NCBI GenBank assembly: GCA_003248935.1
Contig: QFQF01000024.1
Coordinates: forward strand, 1 to 27,745
DNA: 27,745 bases
Direction of reading: 5' to 3'
Origin: Sphingobium sp.
Lineage (GTDB): Bacteria > Pseudomonadota > Alphaproteobacteria > Sphingomonadales > Sphingomonadaceae
The notes under the pieces were generated by a model. It ran no database searches. It was not told the DNA's origin and was given only the letters and a program-made list of their open reading frames with translations. The position numbers and the translations under genes are program-made. Below, piece by piece: positions 7,853 to 15,909 of this stretch (position 1 is the first letter of the stretch; each line of letters opens with the position of its first letter).

Positions 7853-8989
7853 ATGGCCAGCATTCCGGTTCCGGATGACAGCCGCTTCGGCCTCGGCCGG
7901 CAGGTGCGCCTCGCCGGACCTTTGCCGCTCGACTGCGGCGTGGCCTTCGGTCCGGTCGATATCGCCTATGAAACATATGGCACGCTTGATCCGGAGCGGT
8001 CCAACGCGATCCTGATCTGCCATGCGCTGACCGGCGACCAGTATGTCGCGTCGGAAAATCCGGTGACGAAGAAGCCGGGCTGGTGGTGGCGGATGGTCGG
8101 CCCGGGCAAGCCGGTCGATCCGGCCCGCCACTTCATCGTCTGCGCGAACGTGCTGGGCAGCTGCATGGGCTCGAGCGGCCCGGCGAGCATCGACCCCGCG
8201 ACCGGACGTCCCTTCGCGATGCGTTTCTCGGTGATCACGATCGCCGACATGGTGCGGGCGCAGGCGCTGCTGCTCGATCATCTGGGCGTCGGCCGTCTGC
8301 GGGCGGTCATCGGCGGATCGATGGGCGGGATGCAGGCGCTGACCTGGCCGACGCTGTATCCGGACCGGACGGAATCGGTGATCGTGATCGCCTCGACCGC
8401 CCGGCACAGCGCCCAGAATATCGCGTTCCACGAAGTCGGGCGGCAGGCGATCATGGCCGATCCCCGCTGGCGCGGCGGGGACTATTATGCCGATGGCGAC
8501 GTGCCCTCGGCGGGCCTCGCGGTCGCGCGCATGGCGGCGCACATCACCTATTTGTCGGAGGCCGGCCTTACCGAAAAGTTCGGACGGCGGCTGCAGGCAC
8601 GCGAGACCAAGACCTTCGGCTTCGACGCCGATTTCCAGGTCGAAAGCTATTTGCGGCATCAGGGATTGAGCTTCGTCGAGCGGTTCGACGCCAACTCCTA
8701 CCTCTATATCACCCGCGCGATGGACTATTACGACATCGCCGAGGATCATGGCGGCAGCCTCGCGCGGGCGTTCGCGAACACGCGGGCGCGCTTCTGCCTC
8801 GTCAGCTTCGATACCGACTGGCTGTATCCGACCGCGGAATCCCGCAGCATCGTCCACGCGCTGAACGCCGGTGGCGCGGAGGCGAGCTTCGTCGAGCTGT
8901 CCAGTCCCTTCGGCCATGACGCCTTCCTGCTGGAGGCGCCGGAACTGAATCGGGTGGTCGACGGCTTTCTGCGGGCGGGCGGGCGATGA
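7853..8989 (+). CDS. metX: Homoserine O-acetyltransferase (MetX)
   Basis: A 378-residue alpha/beta-hydrolase-fold acyltransferase. It transfers an acyl group (acetyl, or succinyl in some relatives) to homoserine, the first committed step to methionine. The nucleophile S156 lies in GGSMGGMQ, the acid is D322 (TDWLYP), and the base is H355 (FGHDAF). The N-terminal 'DIAYETYGTL' and 'CHALTGDQY' oxyanion region are standard. The ATG at 7853 begins shortly before the conserved 'FGLGRQVRLAGPLPLDCG' segment. First gene of metX-GNAT-metW; its stop overlaps the next ATG by 4 bases (ATGA). Confidence 0.94.
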   Translation: MASIPVPDDSRFGLGRQVRLAGPLPLDCGVAFGPVDIAYETYGTLDPERSNAILICHALTGDQYVASENPVTKKPGWWWRMVGPGKPVDPARHFIVCANVLGSCMGSSGPASIDPATGRPFAMRFSVITIADMVRAQALLLDHLGVGRLRAVIGGSMGGMQALTWPTLYPDRTESVIVIASTARHSAQNIAFHEVGRQAIMADPRWRGGDYYADGDVPSAGLAVARMAAHITYLSEAGLTEKFGRRLQARETKTFGFDADFQVESYLRHQGLSFVERFDANSYLYITRAMDYYDIAEDHGGSLARAFANTRARFCLVSFDTDWLYPTAESRSIVHALNAGGAEASFVELSSPFGHDAFLLEAPELNRVVDGFLRAGGR

Positions 8990-9429
8990 CGGAAGCGGCG
9001 CTTGCGGGCGGCTATATTCTCTCCGACGATCCCGGCCGGCTGCAGCCGGACGCTATCCATGCCTATCTGACGCGCAGCTACTGGTCGCCGGGCATCGGCC
9101 GCGCGCTGGTGGAAAAGGCGATCGGGCAATCCCATTGCGTCGGCATCTATGCGTTGGACGGGGCGCAGGTCGGCTTCGCCCGGGTCATCACCGATCATGC
9201 GACCTTCGCGCACCTCGCCGATGTGTATGTGCTGGAGGATCATCAGGGTAACGGCCTCGCCCAGGCGATGATGCGCTATTTCGACGGCCATCCCGACCTG
9301 CAGCGGCTGCGCCGGTGGAACCTCAACACGCGCGATGCCCACAGCCTCTACGAACGGTTCGGCTGGGTGCGGGTGAACGACACGATCATGCAGCGGCACG
9401 ACCCAGACGCATCGCGGGAGCGCGCCTGA
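8986..9429 (+). CDS. GNAT-family N-acetyltransferase
   Basis: A 147-residue single-domain GNAT protein. The N-terminal 'SYWSPGIGRALVEKAI' and 'IYALDGAQVGFARVITD' strands are followed by motif A 'LADVYVLEDHQGNGLAQAMM' (about 77-96), whose Q-G-N-G-L pyrophosphate loop binds acetyl-CoA, and a closing 'AHSLYERFGW' (motif B). The acceptor is unknown. It lies inside the methionine operon, overlapping metX by 4 bases and ending 1 bp before metW, so it is expressed with them. A link to homoserine or methionine metabolism is inference from position only. Confidence 0.85.
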   Translation: MTEAALAGGYILSDDPGRLQPDAIHAYLTRSYWSPGIGRALVEKAIGQSHCVGIYALDGAQVGFARVITDHATFAHLADVYVLEDHQGNGLAQAMMRYFDGHPDLQRLRRWNLNTRDAHSLYERFGWVRVNDTIMQRHDPDASRERA

Positions 9430-9430
9430 C

Positions 9431-10021
9431 GTGGAGCCGCTGCGTCCCGACATCGCGCTGATCGCGCGGATGGTGCGGCAGGGGAGCCGGGTGCTCGACG
9501 TCGGCTGCGGCGACGGCGGGCTGATGGCGGCCTTGCGCGACGGACGCGGCGTGGATGCGCGCGGGCTGGAGATCGACCCCGCCAATGTCGCCTCGGCGGT
9601 CGGGCGCGGCCTCTCCGTCGTGCAGGGCGATGCCGATACCGATCTCGCTTATTATCCCGACGGCAGCTTCGACTACGCGATCCTCAGCCAGACGCTGCAG
9701 ACGACACGCAGGCCCGACCTGGTGGTCGAGGAACTGCTGCGGATCGGCGCGCAGGCCTTTGTGAGCTTCCCGAACTTCGCCCACTGGCGCGGCCGCATGT
9801 CGCTGCTGTTCGGCGGCCGGATGCCGGTGACGCGGCTGCTGCCGGACACCTGGTACGATACGCTGAACATCCATCACCTGACGATCGACGATTTCCGTTC
9901 GCTGGTAAGGGATCGGGGCTGGTCGATCGACGGGCAATGGTTCCTGAAGGGCGACAAGGAAACCACCCACGCCGGCGCCAATCTTTTCGCCGAGCACGCC
10001 GTCTTCCTGCTACGCCGCTGA
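9431..10021 (+). CDS. metW: Methionine biosynthesis protein MetW
   Basis: A 196-residue MetW-family protein with a class I SAM-methyltransferase fold: motif I is VLDVGCGDGG (about 21-30), followed by 'ARGLEID' and 'QGDADTDLAYYPDGSFDYAILSQTLQ', all typical of MetW. MetW is encoded beside metX in many proteobacteria and is needed for full homoserine acyltransferase function in some of them. The likely start is GTG 9431, 1 bp after the GNAT stop; it begins just before the conserved 'RPDIALIARMVRQGSRVLDVG'. The gene ends the operon. Confidence 0.92.
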   Translation: MEPLRPDIALIARMVRQGSRVLDVGCGDGGLMAALRDGRGVDARGLEIDPANVASAVGRGLSVVQGDADTDLAYYPDGSFDYAILSQTLQTTRRPDLVVEELLRIGAQAFVSFPNFAHWRGRMSLLFGGRMPVTRLLPDTWYDTLNIHHLTIDDFRSLVRDRGWSIDGQWFLKGDKETTHAGANLFAEHAVFLLRR

Positions 10022-10050
10022 CCCGCCCGGCTGACGCCATGTGGCCCGTG

Positions 10051-10290
10051 TCAGGCCAACGCAGCCGATCCGCGCGTCCATGTGTCCGCGTGGCTCTTGC
10101 TCGCAGCCCGGGCATCGAAATTCTTCCATGCCTTCTCGTGGAAGAAGAAAGCCACGGCGTTGATGCACGGCTCGATCAGTGCGATGCCGCCCGCCAGCGC
10201 GACCGATCCGGTCATCACATAGGCGACGGTGAAGCCGACGGTCAGGTGGATGGAAAGATAGGTGGCTGTCTTGACGAGGTCGCGGTTCAT
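10051..10290 (-). CDS. Small membrane protein, DUF2061 family
   Basis: A 79-residue protein starting MNRDLVKTATYLSIHLTVGF, with two close hydrophobic segments (about 9-27 and 30-45) and the terminal 'EKAWKNF' that marks DUF2061 proteins. The function of the family is not known. ATG 10290 is preceded by GGGAGA at good spacing; an upstream in-frame ATG at 10308 lacks this. A Fur-box-like sequence sits about 29 bases upstream (10319-10333), suggesting iron-linked control. Confidence 0.8.
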   Translation of the reverse strand: MNRDLVKTATYLSIHLTVGFTVAYVMTGSVALAGGIALIEPCINAVAFFFHEKAWKNFDARAASKSHADTWTRGSAALA

Positions 10291-10318
10291 CGGGTGTCTC
10301 CCTGGCATGCGGCATAAC

Positions 10319-10333
10319 TAAGAATCGTTCGCA
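10319..10333 (-). promoter_or_regulatory. Fur-box-like site upstream of the DUF2061 gene
   Basis: TAAGAATCGTTCGCA matches 13 of 15 positions of the frequent Fur-box variant TGAGAATCATTCGCA. It lies where an operator for the leftward DUF2061 gene would sit. The strand is nominal since such sites are near-symmetric. Confidence 0.4.
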
Positions 10334-10466
10334 ATTGCGGCCAACAAGTTTGTTGGGACAGTCTGATCGCCTGTGCCGATCAATCGCTGCTCCAACGCGC
10401 GGGGACTCGACTCCTGGGAATAAGAACATATCATGAACATGCGACCCCCGATTCGGGAGAATGTTG

Positions 10467-11033
10467 ATGAAACCCCAGACAGGCATATTGCACCGGTTCT
10501 TCTTCGCATTGGTGCCGGATATCGTGACCGCGCGCAGGACGGACCTGTTCGCCGAAGCCCTGGCCGGCGGCGCACGCCGTCTGCCGATCGCGCATCAGCA
10601 TATGACGCTGACCATCACCAATGATTACGAGGCGCCACCGCCGGACCTGGTGACGCGGCTGCGCAAGGCGGCCGATTCGGTGATCGCGCCGCCCTTCGAC
10701 CTTACCCTTGACCAGCTTGCCGTCGGCAATCGCTCCGCCGCCCTGCGGCCCGGGCGACGGGTTCCGGCGCTGTTCGCGCTCCAGGGGCGGCTGGCGTCGG
10801 CGATGCGCGCAGTCGATGTGCCGATGCGGATCGATTACCGCTTCAGTCCGCATGCCACGCTCTTCTATCGCCGGGGGCGGCCTGACAACCGCCCGGTGCC
10901 CGGCTTCCTGTGGCAGGTACGCCATTTCGTCCTGATCCACAGCGAGGTGGGACGGACGCGGCATAACCGGCTGGGCTGCTGGCCGCTGACATCGGACAGC
11001 GTGCCGGACGGCCAACTCGCCCTGAAGCTGTGA
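10467..11033 (+). CDS. 2H phosphoesterase / RNA 2',3'-cyclic phosphodiesterase (2'-5' RNA ligase family)
   Basis: A 188-residue protein of the LigT/ThpR 2H superfamily. The two catalytic HxTx motifs are HMTL (H45, T47) and HATL (H129, T131), spaced by about 84 residues as expected for the two-lobed fold. Relatives open 2',3'-cyclic phosphates on RNA ends or, in reverse, join 2'-5' linkages; the natural substrate is unknown. I prefer ATG 10467 because GGGAGA ends six bases before it, whereas ATG 10461 would abut that sequence. Confidence 0.85.
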   Translation: MKPQTGILHRFFFALVPDIVTARRTDLFAEALAGGARRLPIAHQHMTLTITNDYEAPPPDLVTRLRKAADSVIAPPFDLTLDQLAVGNRSAALRPGRRVPALFALQGRLASAMRAVDVPMRIDYRFSPHATLFYRRGRPDNRPVPGFLWQVRHFVLIHSEVGRTRHNRLGCWPLTSDSVPDGQLALKL

Positions 11034-11088
11034 CGAGGCGCCGCATCTCCCGGTTGCCAGCGCGAGTGCCCTCCTGCAACGTGCCGTC

Positions 11089-12102
11089 ATGCTGATCGAG
11101 AATGACGCGACTCTGCGGGCTGTGCTCGCCTGCCCCGCCTGCGGACAGGGGCTGCATGACGCGGGCGATGGCCGGTGGGCCTGTCCGGGTGGCGGGTGCG
11201 CCACGGGTGGCGCCCCGTTCGACCGAGTGAACGGCAAGAGCATGCTGGTCGATTTCGGGTCGAGCGTGCTCCAGCGCGAAGCGATGCTCGCCTCGGGCGG
11301 CGCCAGCACGATCCGGCGCGGCGCCGGATGGCGGGAGCGTTTCTCGGCCCTCATCAACGGGACCAATGGCATCGCGCCGCATTTCGCCGGGGCGATGGTC
11401 GCCGAACTGGAGCGCACCGGCAAGGCGGACGGGCGGCGGCCCTCCATCCTGATCGTCGGCGGCGGCGCCGTCGGCAGTGGGTCGGATGCGCTCTACGCGT
11501 CGCCGGATGTCGATATCGTTTCCTTCGATATCTACTGGTCCCAGGACGTCACGTTTCTCGCCGACGCCCATGCCATGCCGCTGGCCGACGCATCGGTCGA
11601 CGCCGTGTGGATTCAGGCGGTGCTGGAGCATGTCGCCAATCCGATCGACGTGGTGGCGGAGATCCGGCGCGTGCTGCGGCCGGGCGGGCTGGTGTTCGCG
11701 GACACCCCGTTCATGTGGCCCGTGCATGAGAAGGCCTATGACTTCACCCGCTGGACGCCGAGCGGCCATCGCTGGCTGTTCCGGGACTTCGACGTGATCG
11801 CCGCCGGTACATCGTCGGGCCCCGGCACGCTGTTCGTCCTGTCGCTGCGTTATCTGTTCGCCTCGCTGTTCCGGAACAACAAGGTCGGTCATCTTGCGGC
11901 GCTGCCGTTCTTCTGGGTGCGTTTCCTCGACCGTTTCTGCGATGCCCGGCGCGGGCTGGACGCGGCGGCCGGCATCTTCTTCTACGGGCGCAAGAGCGAT
12001 ACGCCGCTCGGCCTGCCCGGTCTCATCGCGTTCTATGACCAACAGGTTCCGCTGGAGCGGCAGGTGCCGGGTTTCCGGCGGTCGTCGGCAGGCGGCGGCT
12101 GA
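11089..12102 (+). CDS. SAM-dependent methyltransferase with N-terminal Trm112-like zinc ribbon
   Basis: A 337-residue protein. Residues about 13-50 (LACPACG ... CPGGGC) form a four-cysteine ribbon of the Trm112-like kind. A class I methyltransferase domain of the Methyltransf_11 type follows from about 120: 'ILIVGGGAVGSG' as motif I, 'VSFDIYWSQDVTF' with the acidic D of motif II, 'DAHAMPLADASVDAVWIQAVLEHV' and 'RRVLRPGGLVFADTPF'. The C-terminal part is mostly hydrophobic and aromatic (RYLFASLFRNNK, FFWVRFLDRF), perhaps membrane-associated. Such proteins often act in polysaccharide, lipid or quinone chemistry, but no substrate can be assigned. It is followed 27 bp later by the DUF72 gene. Confidence 0.78.
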   Translation: MLIENDATLRAVLACPACGQGLHDAGDGRWACPGGGCATGGAPFDRVNGKSMLVDFGSSVLQREAMLASGGASTIRRGAGWRERFSALINGTNGIAPHFAGAMVAELERTGKADGRRPSILIVGGGAVGSGSDALYASPDVDIVSFDIYWSQDVTFLADAHAMPLADASVDAVWIQAVLEHVANPIDVVAEIRRVLRPGGLVFADTPFMWPVHEKAYDFTRWTPSGHRWLFRDFDVIAAGTSSGPGTLFVLSLRYLFASLFRNNKVGHLAALPFFWVRFLDRFCDARRGLDAAAGIFFYGRKSDTPLGLPGLIAFYDQQVPLERQVPGFRRSSAGGG

Positions 12103-12129
12103 CGCACGCCGCCCGTACGGAGGGAACGG

Positions 12130-12876
12130 ATGACAGAGGGACGGATACGGGCCGGGATCGGCGGCTGGACGTTCGAACCGTGGCGCGGCGCCTTCTATCC
12201 CGAAGGCCTGAAGCAGAAGGACGAGCTTGCCTACGCATCCGCCCGTCTCGGCACGATCGAGATCAACGGTACCTATTACAGCAGCTTCAAGCCGGACAGC
12301 TTCCGCAAATGGGCGGACACCGCACCGGACGGCTTCGTCTATGCGGTCAAGGCCTCGCGTTTCTGCACCAATCGCAAGCGTCTTGCCGACGGAGCCGGAT
12401 CGATCGATCGCTTCCTCAATCAGGGGCTGACCGAACTGGGGCCGAAGCTTGGGCCGATACTGTGGCAGTTCATGGCGACCAAGGCGTTCGACGCAGAGGA
12501 TTTCGCCGCATTTCTCGCTCTCCTGCCCGACAGCGTTGATGGCGTGCCGCTGCGCCATGCGCTGGAGGTCCGGCATCAGAGCTTCGACGATCCCGCCTTC
12601 TACGCGCTGGCGCAGCGGGCGAACGCCGCGATCGTGTTCGCCGACCATGACGCGCATCCCCGGATCGACGAGCCGACGGCCGATTTCACCTACGCCCGGC
12701 TGATGCGCACGCAGGAGGGGGTGGCGACCGGCTACGACGCTCCGTCGCTTGACGCCTGGGCGCAAAAGGCGCGGGACTGGTCGGCGCGCGGTGACGTGTT
12801 CGTCTATTTCATTTCAGGGGATAAAGTCAGAAACCCTGCCGCAGCCATGGCGCTGGCGGAGCGCACCGTGAAGTGA
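12130..12876 (+). CDS. DUF72 family protein (YecE-like)
   Basis: A 248-residue DUF72 protein: 'RAGIGGWTFEPWRGAFYPEG' at the start, 'LGTIEINGTYYSSFKPDSFRKWADTAPDGFVYAVKASRF' and 'LGPILWQF' are all hallmark segments of this TIM-barrel-like family. The biochemical role is unknown. ATG 12130 follows GGAGGGAACGG at good spacing. The stop lies about 60 bp from the stop of the leftward cueR, so the two units converge. Confidence 0.88.
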   Translation: MTEGRIRAGIGGWTFEPWRGAFYPEGLKQKDELAYASARLGTIEINGTYYSSFKPDSFRKWADTAPDGFVYAVKASRFCTNRKRLADGAGSIDRFLNQGLTELGPKLGPILWQFMATKAFDAEDFAAFLALLPDSVDGVPLRHALEVRHQSFDDPAFYALAQRANAAIVFADHDAHPRIDEPTADFTYARLMRTQEGVATGYDAPSLDAWAQKARDWSARGDVFVYFISGDKVRNPAAAMALAERTVK

Positions 12877-12936
12877 CCGGACGGCGGCGCACGGGTTCCA
12901 CGCGAACGGGTGCGGCGGCCGGTAATCGGCCGGTCG

Positions 12937-13326
12937 TCATTCCTCGGCGAGACGGGCGATGATCGGGCATTCGGGCCTGTCGTCGCCGGAGCAGCCCTCC
13001 GCCAGGTCGATCAGCGTCCTGCGCATCGCTTCGAGTGCGGCGGCCTTGCGGCCGAGTTCGTCCGCCCGCGCTGTCGCCAGCGCCTTGACCTCCGCGCTGG
13101 ACCGGTGGCGGTCCTGCCACAGGTTCAGGAGCGATCGGATGTCCTCGATCGGAAAGCCCAGGTCGCGCGCGTTGGCGACGAAACGCAGCCGATGCACATC
13201 GGACGTCGAATAGTCGCGATATCCGCTGTCGCGGCGCGCGGGCTGCGGGATCAGGCCGATCTTCTCGTAATGGCGGATCATCCGCTGGGAAACGCCGCTC
13301 GCGCCGGCCACCTGGCCGATATTCAT
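12937..13326 (-). CDS. cueR: Cu(I)-responsive MerR-family regulator CueR
   Basis: A 129-residue MerR-family activator. An N-terminal winged HTH (MNIGQVAGASGVSQRMIRHYEKIGLI) is followed by the 'R.DSGYRDYS..D..RL.FV..AR.LGF' block, a dimerisation coiled coil (about 78-110) and a metal loop with C112 and C120 in CSGDDRPECP. These cysteines have the same numbers and spacing as the Cu(I) ligands of E. coli CueR, separating it from mercury or zinc sensors. It is the second gene of the copA operon (4-base ATGA overlap), so it is autoregulated through the copper promoter at 15711-15741. Confidence 0.92.
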   Translation of the reverse strand: MNIGQVAGASGVSQRMIRHYEKIGLIPQPARRDSGYRDYSTSDVHRLRFVANARDLGFPIEDIRSLLNLWQDRHRSSAEVKALATARADELGRKAAALEAMRRTLIDLAEGCSGDDRPECPIIARLAEE

Positions 13327-15689
13327 GATGCCTGCCCCTCCAGCCGGACGGTGTTGAGCCGCAGCGCGTTGATGACCACGGTGAACGAGGACAGCGCCAT
13401 CGCCGCCCCGGCAAACATCGGCGAGAGCAGGATACCCGCGACGGGATAGAGCACGCCCGCCGCCACCGGCACGCCGATGCCGTTGAACAGGAACGAGAAG
13501 AACAGGTTCTGGCGGATGTTCGCCATCGTCGCGCGGGCAAGGCGGCGGGCCCGGACCATCGCGGACAGGTCGCCCCGGGTCAGGGTCATCCCGGCGCTTT
13601 CGATCGCGACGTCCGTTCCCGTGCCCATCGCCACGCCGACGTCGGCGGCGGCCAGCGCGGGCGCATCGTTGATGCCGTCGCCCGCCATCGCCACGCGGGC
13701 GCCCTTGGCCTTCAGCGCGTTGACGATCCTCGCTTTGTCCTCGGGGCGAAGGTCGGCATGGACCTCGTCGATGCCGCCGATCGCCTGCGCAACCGCCTCG
13801 GCGGTGCCGCGGCTGTCGCCGGTCAGCATAACGATGCGTAACCCTTCGGCGCGAAGAGCGGCGATGGCGTCGCGCGCCGACACCTTGACCGGGTCGGCGA
13901 CCGCGATCAGCCCTGCCGCCATGCCGTCGATCGCCATCAGCATCACGCCAGCACCCCGCGCGCGATGTTGCCCGGCTGCGGCCTCCAGCGCTGCCGGGTC
14001 CGCTCCGGCACGGCGCATCTGCGCGGCGTTGCCGATGACGACCGACCGGCCGTCGACATCGCCGCTGATGCCCATGCCGGTCTGGGATTCAAAGTTCCCG
14101 ACCGGCTCGATGGCCAGTCCCCGTTCCCTGGCGCCGGACACGATCGCCACGGCCAGCGGATGCTCGGATCGGGCCTCCACCGCCGCGGCCATGGCCAGCA
14201 CCTGATCGGCGTCGAAATCGCCCGCCGGTTCGACGGCGACCAGTTTCGGCCTGCCCTCGGTCAGCGTGCCGGTCTTGTCGATCACCAGCGTATCGACGGC
14301 GTCCAGCGCCTGCAGCGCCTCGGCATTCTTGACCAGCACGCCCGCCTGTGCGCCGCGCCCGGTGCCGACCATGATCGACATCGGCGTGGCGAGACCCAGC
14401 GCGCAGGGGCAGGCGATGATCAGGACGGCAATGGCGTTGAGCAGCGCATGGCCGAAGCGCGGCTCGGGACCGGCCATGTTCCAGATGATGAACGTCACCA
14501 CCGCGATCAGGACGACCAGCGGCACGAACCAGCCAGAGATGCGATCCGCCACGGCCTGGATCGGTGCACGGCTGCGCTGCGCCTCCGCCACCATCGACAC
14601 GATCCGGGCGAGTACGGTATCCGTGCCGACCGCCTTCGCCTCCATCAGCAGGCTGCCGGTGCCGTTGACGGTGCCGCCGGTCAGCGTGGCGCCCATGGCC
14701 TTCAGGACGGGGGCGGGCTCGCCGGTGAGCATCGACTCGTCGACGGACGAGCGGCCTTCGGCCACGACGCCATCCACCGGGATCGCCTCTCCGGGACGGA
14801 CGCGCAGACGATCGCCGGTGACGATCTCGCTGAGGTCAACCTCCTGCTCGCTGCCGTCGGTGGCGATCCGCCGCGCCGTCTTGGGCGTCAGGTTGAGGAG
14901 GGCACGGATCGCGCGGCCGGTGGCGGCCCGGGCGCGCAGTTCCAGCACCTGGCCGAGCAGCACGAGCGCGACGACGACACCCGCCGCCTCGTAGTAGACA
15001 GGCACCATGCCGCCATGTTCGCGGAAGGTCGCGGGAAACGCGCCCGGCACGACCGTCGCCACCACGCTGTAGAGAAAGGCCGCGCCGACGCCGATCGCGA
15101 TCAGCGTGAACATGTTGAAATGACGGTTGAGCAGCGACGCCCAGCCACGCTGGAAGAAGGGCAGGCCCGCCCACAGCACGATCGGGGCCGTAAGGGCGAG
15201 CTGCACCCACGGCGACCAGTGCATCGGCACGATATGCAGCCCGGCCATCTCCGCGCCCATCGAGATCAGCAGGAGCGGCACGGCCAGCACGACGCTGACC
15301 TGGAGGCGGCGGGTGAAATCGACGAGTTCCGGATTGGGGCCTTCGTCGGCCGTGGGTTGGGCCGGTTCCAGCGCCATGCCGCAGATCGGGCAGGAGCCCG
15401 GCGCATCCCGCCGGATTTCCGGATGCATCGGGCATGTCCATATCGCACCGGCCCGCGCCGGGACGGGAGCGGCCCGTTCCGGCCGGTCACCGGTATATGA
15501 CGCCGGATCGGCGAGAAACCTGGTGCGGCAACCGGCGCTGCAGAAATGAAAGGTCACGCCGTCATGTTCGGCATGATGCGGGGTCGTGGCCGGGTCGACG
15601 CGCATCGCGCATACGGGATCGGTAGCCGTATCGCCCTGCGGTGCCTTCCCCGCGCAGCAATCGTGGCCATGGGTGTGCTGGTGGCTCAT
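13323..15689 (-). CDS. copA: Copper-exporting P1B-type ATPase with YHS and heavy-metal-binding zinc-ribbon domains
   Basis: A 788-residue heavy-metal P-type ATPase. Order: His/Cys-rich start (HQHTHGHDCC), YHS domain (about 23-68, DPVCAMRVDP...FHFCSAGC), a CPMHP...CPICGMALEP metal domain (86-109), then eight expected membrane helices. TGEP (322-325) is the actuator loop, CPC (427-429) the membrane Cu(I) site, DKTGT (471-475) the phosphorylated Asp site, SEHPLA (508-513) the ATP-site His-Pro, and GDGINDAPAL closes the P domain. CPC plus the paired cueR indicates Cu(I)/Ag(I) export to the periplasm. The classic HMA domain with GMxCxxC is missing and is replaced by the YHS and ribbon modules, a recognised subtype. 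ATG 15689 has AAGGAG upstream. Confidence 0.93.
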   Translation of the reverse strand: MSHQHTHGHDCCAGKAPQGDTATDPVCAMRVDPATTPHHAEHDGVTFHFCSAGCRTRFLADPASYTGDRPERAAPVPARAGAIWTCPMHPEIRRDAPGSCPICGMALEPAQPTADEGPNPELVDFTRRLQVSVVLAVPLLLISMGAEMAGLHIVPMHWSPWVQLALTAPIVLWAGLPFFQRGWASLLNRHFNMFTLIAIGVGAAFLYSVVATVVPGAFPATFREHGGMVPVYYEAAGVVVALVLLGQVLELRARAATGRAIRALLNLTPKTARRIATDGSEQEVDLSEIVTGDRLRVRPGEAIPVDGVVAEGRSSVDESMLTGEPAPVLKAMGATLTGGTVNGTGSLLMEAKAVGTDTVLARIVSMVAEAQRSRAPIQAVADRISGWFVPLVVLIAVVTFIIWNMAGPEPRFGHALLNAIAVLIIACPCALGLATPMSIMVGTGRGAQAGVLVKNAEALQALDAVDTLVIDKTGTLTEGRPKLVAVEPAGDFDADQVLAMAAAVEARSEHPLAVAIVSGARERGLAIEPVGNFESQTGMGISGDVDGRSVVIGNAAQMRRAGADPAALEAAAGQHRARGAGVMLMAIDGMAAGLIAVADPVKVSARDAIAALRAEGLRIVMLTGDSRGTAEAVAQAIGGIDEVHADLRPEDKARIVNALKAKGARVAMAGDGINDAPALAAADVGVAMGTGTDVAIESAGMTLTRGDLSAMVRARRLARATMANIRQNLFFSFLFNGIGVPVAAGVLYPVAGILLSPMFAGAAMALSSFTVVINALRLNTVRLEGQAS

Positions 15690-15710
15690 TTCGGGGCTCC
15701 TTCGCGCACC

Positions 15711-15741
15711 CAGATAAGGTCTGACACCATGTCAGGGTCAA
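15711..15741 (-). promoter_or_regulatory. MerR/CueR-type copper promoter of copA-cueR
   Basis: On the minus strand, -35 TTGACC (15741-15736) and -10 TATCTG (15716-15711) are separated by 19 bases, the over-long spacer that MerR-family activators need. The spacer contains the perfect dyad CTGACA-N3-TGTCAG (15721-15735), the expected regulator site. The -10 is about 22 bases before the copA ATG. Confidence 0.8.
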
Positions 15742-15909
15742 GGGTTTTCGGTTGCCGCGCCTCCGGGCGAAAATTCTACCCATCTGGTGGAGAAATGGGG
15801 CAACAAACGAAATCTATCTCGCCTTGCCCGCCACAGCGGCTAACGTGGCGGCAAACGTCGCCCGGGGGTTACCACCATCCTTATCAATCCGCTCTATTCC
15901 ATTGCCGGT

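Noticed and set aside
10341..10356. Palindrome CCAACAA-GT-TTGTTGG
   Set aside because: Symmetric but short (7-bp arms) and not positioned with any promoter I can define; it may be chance.
10843..12765. 640-codon minus-strand open frame across the methyltransferase and DUF72 genes
   Set aside because: It spans two well-supported plus-strand genes and has no recognisable motif; a high-GC shadow.
13965..15500. Long plus-strand open frame of 511 codons opposite copA
   Set aside because: It is a mirror of a well-supported P-type ATPase in high-GC DNA; its translation has no domain pattern and is rich in Arg, His and Asp as such shadows are.
15829..15850. Hairpin CGCCAC...GTGGCG before the TauE/SafE gene
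   Set aside because: A 6-bp stem with a 10-base loop is weak and common at this GC content; no riboswitch or terminator pattern.
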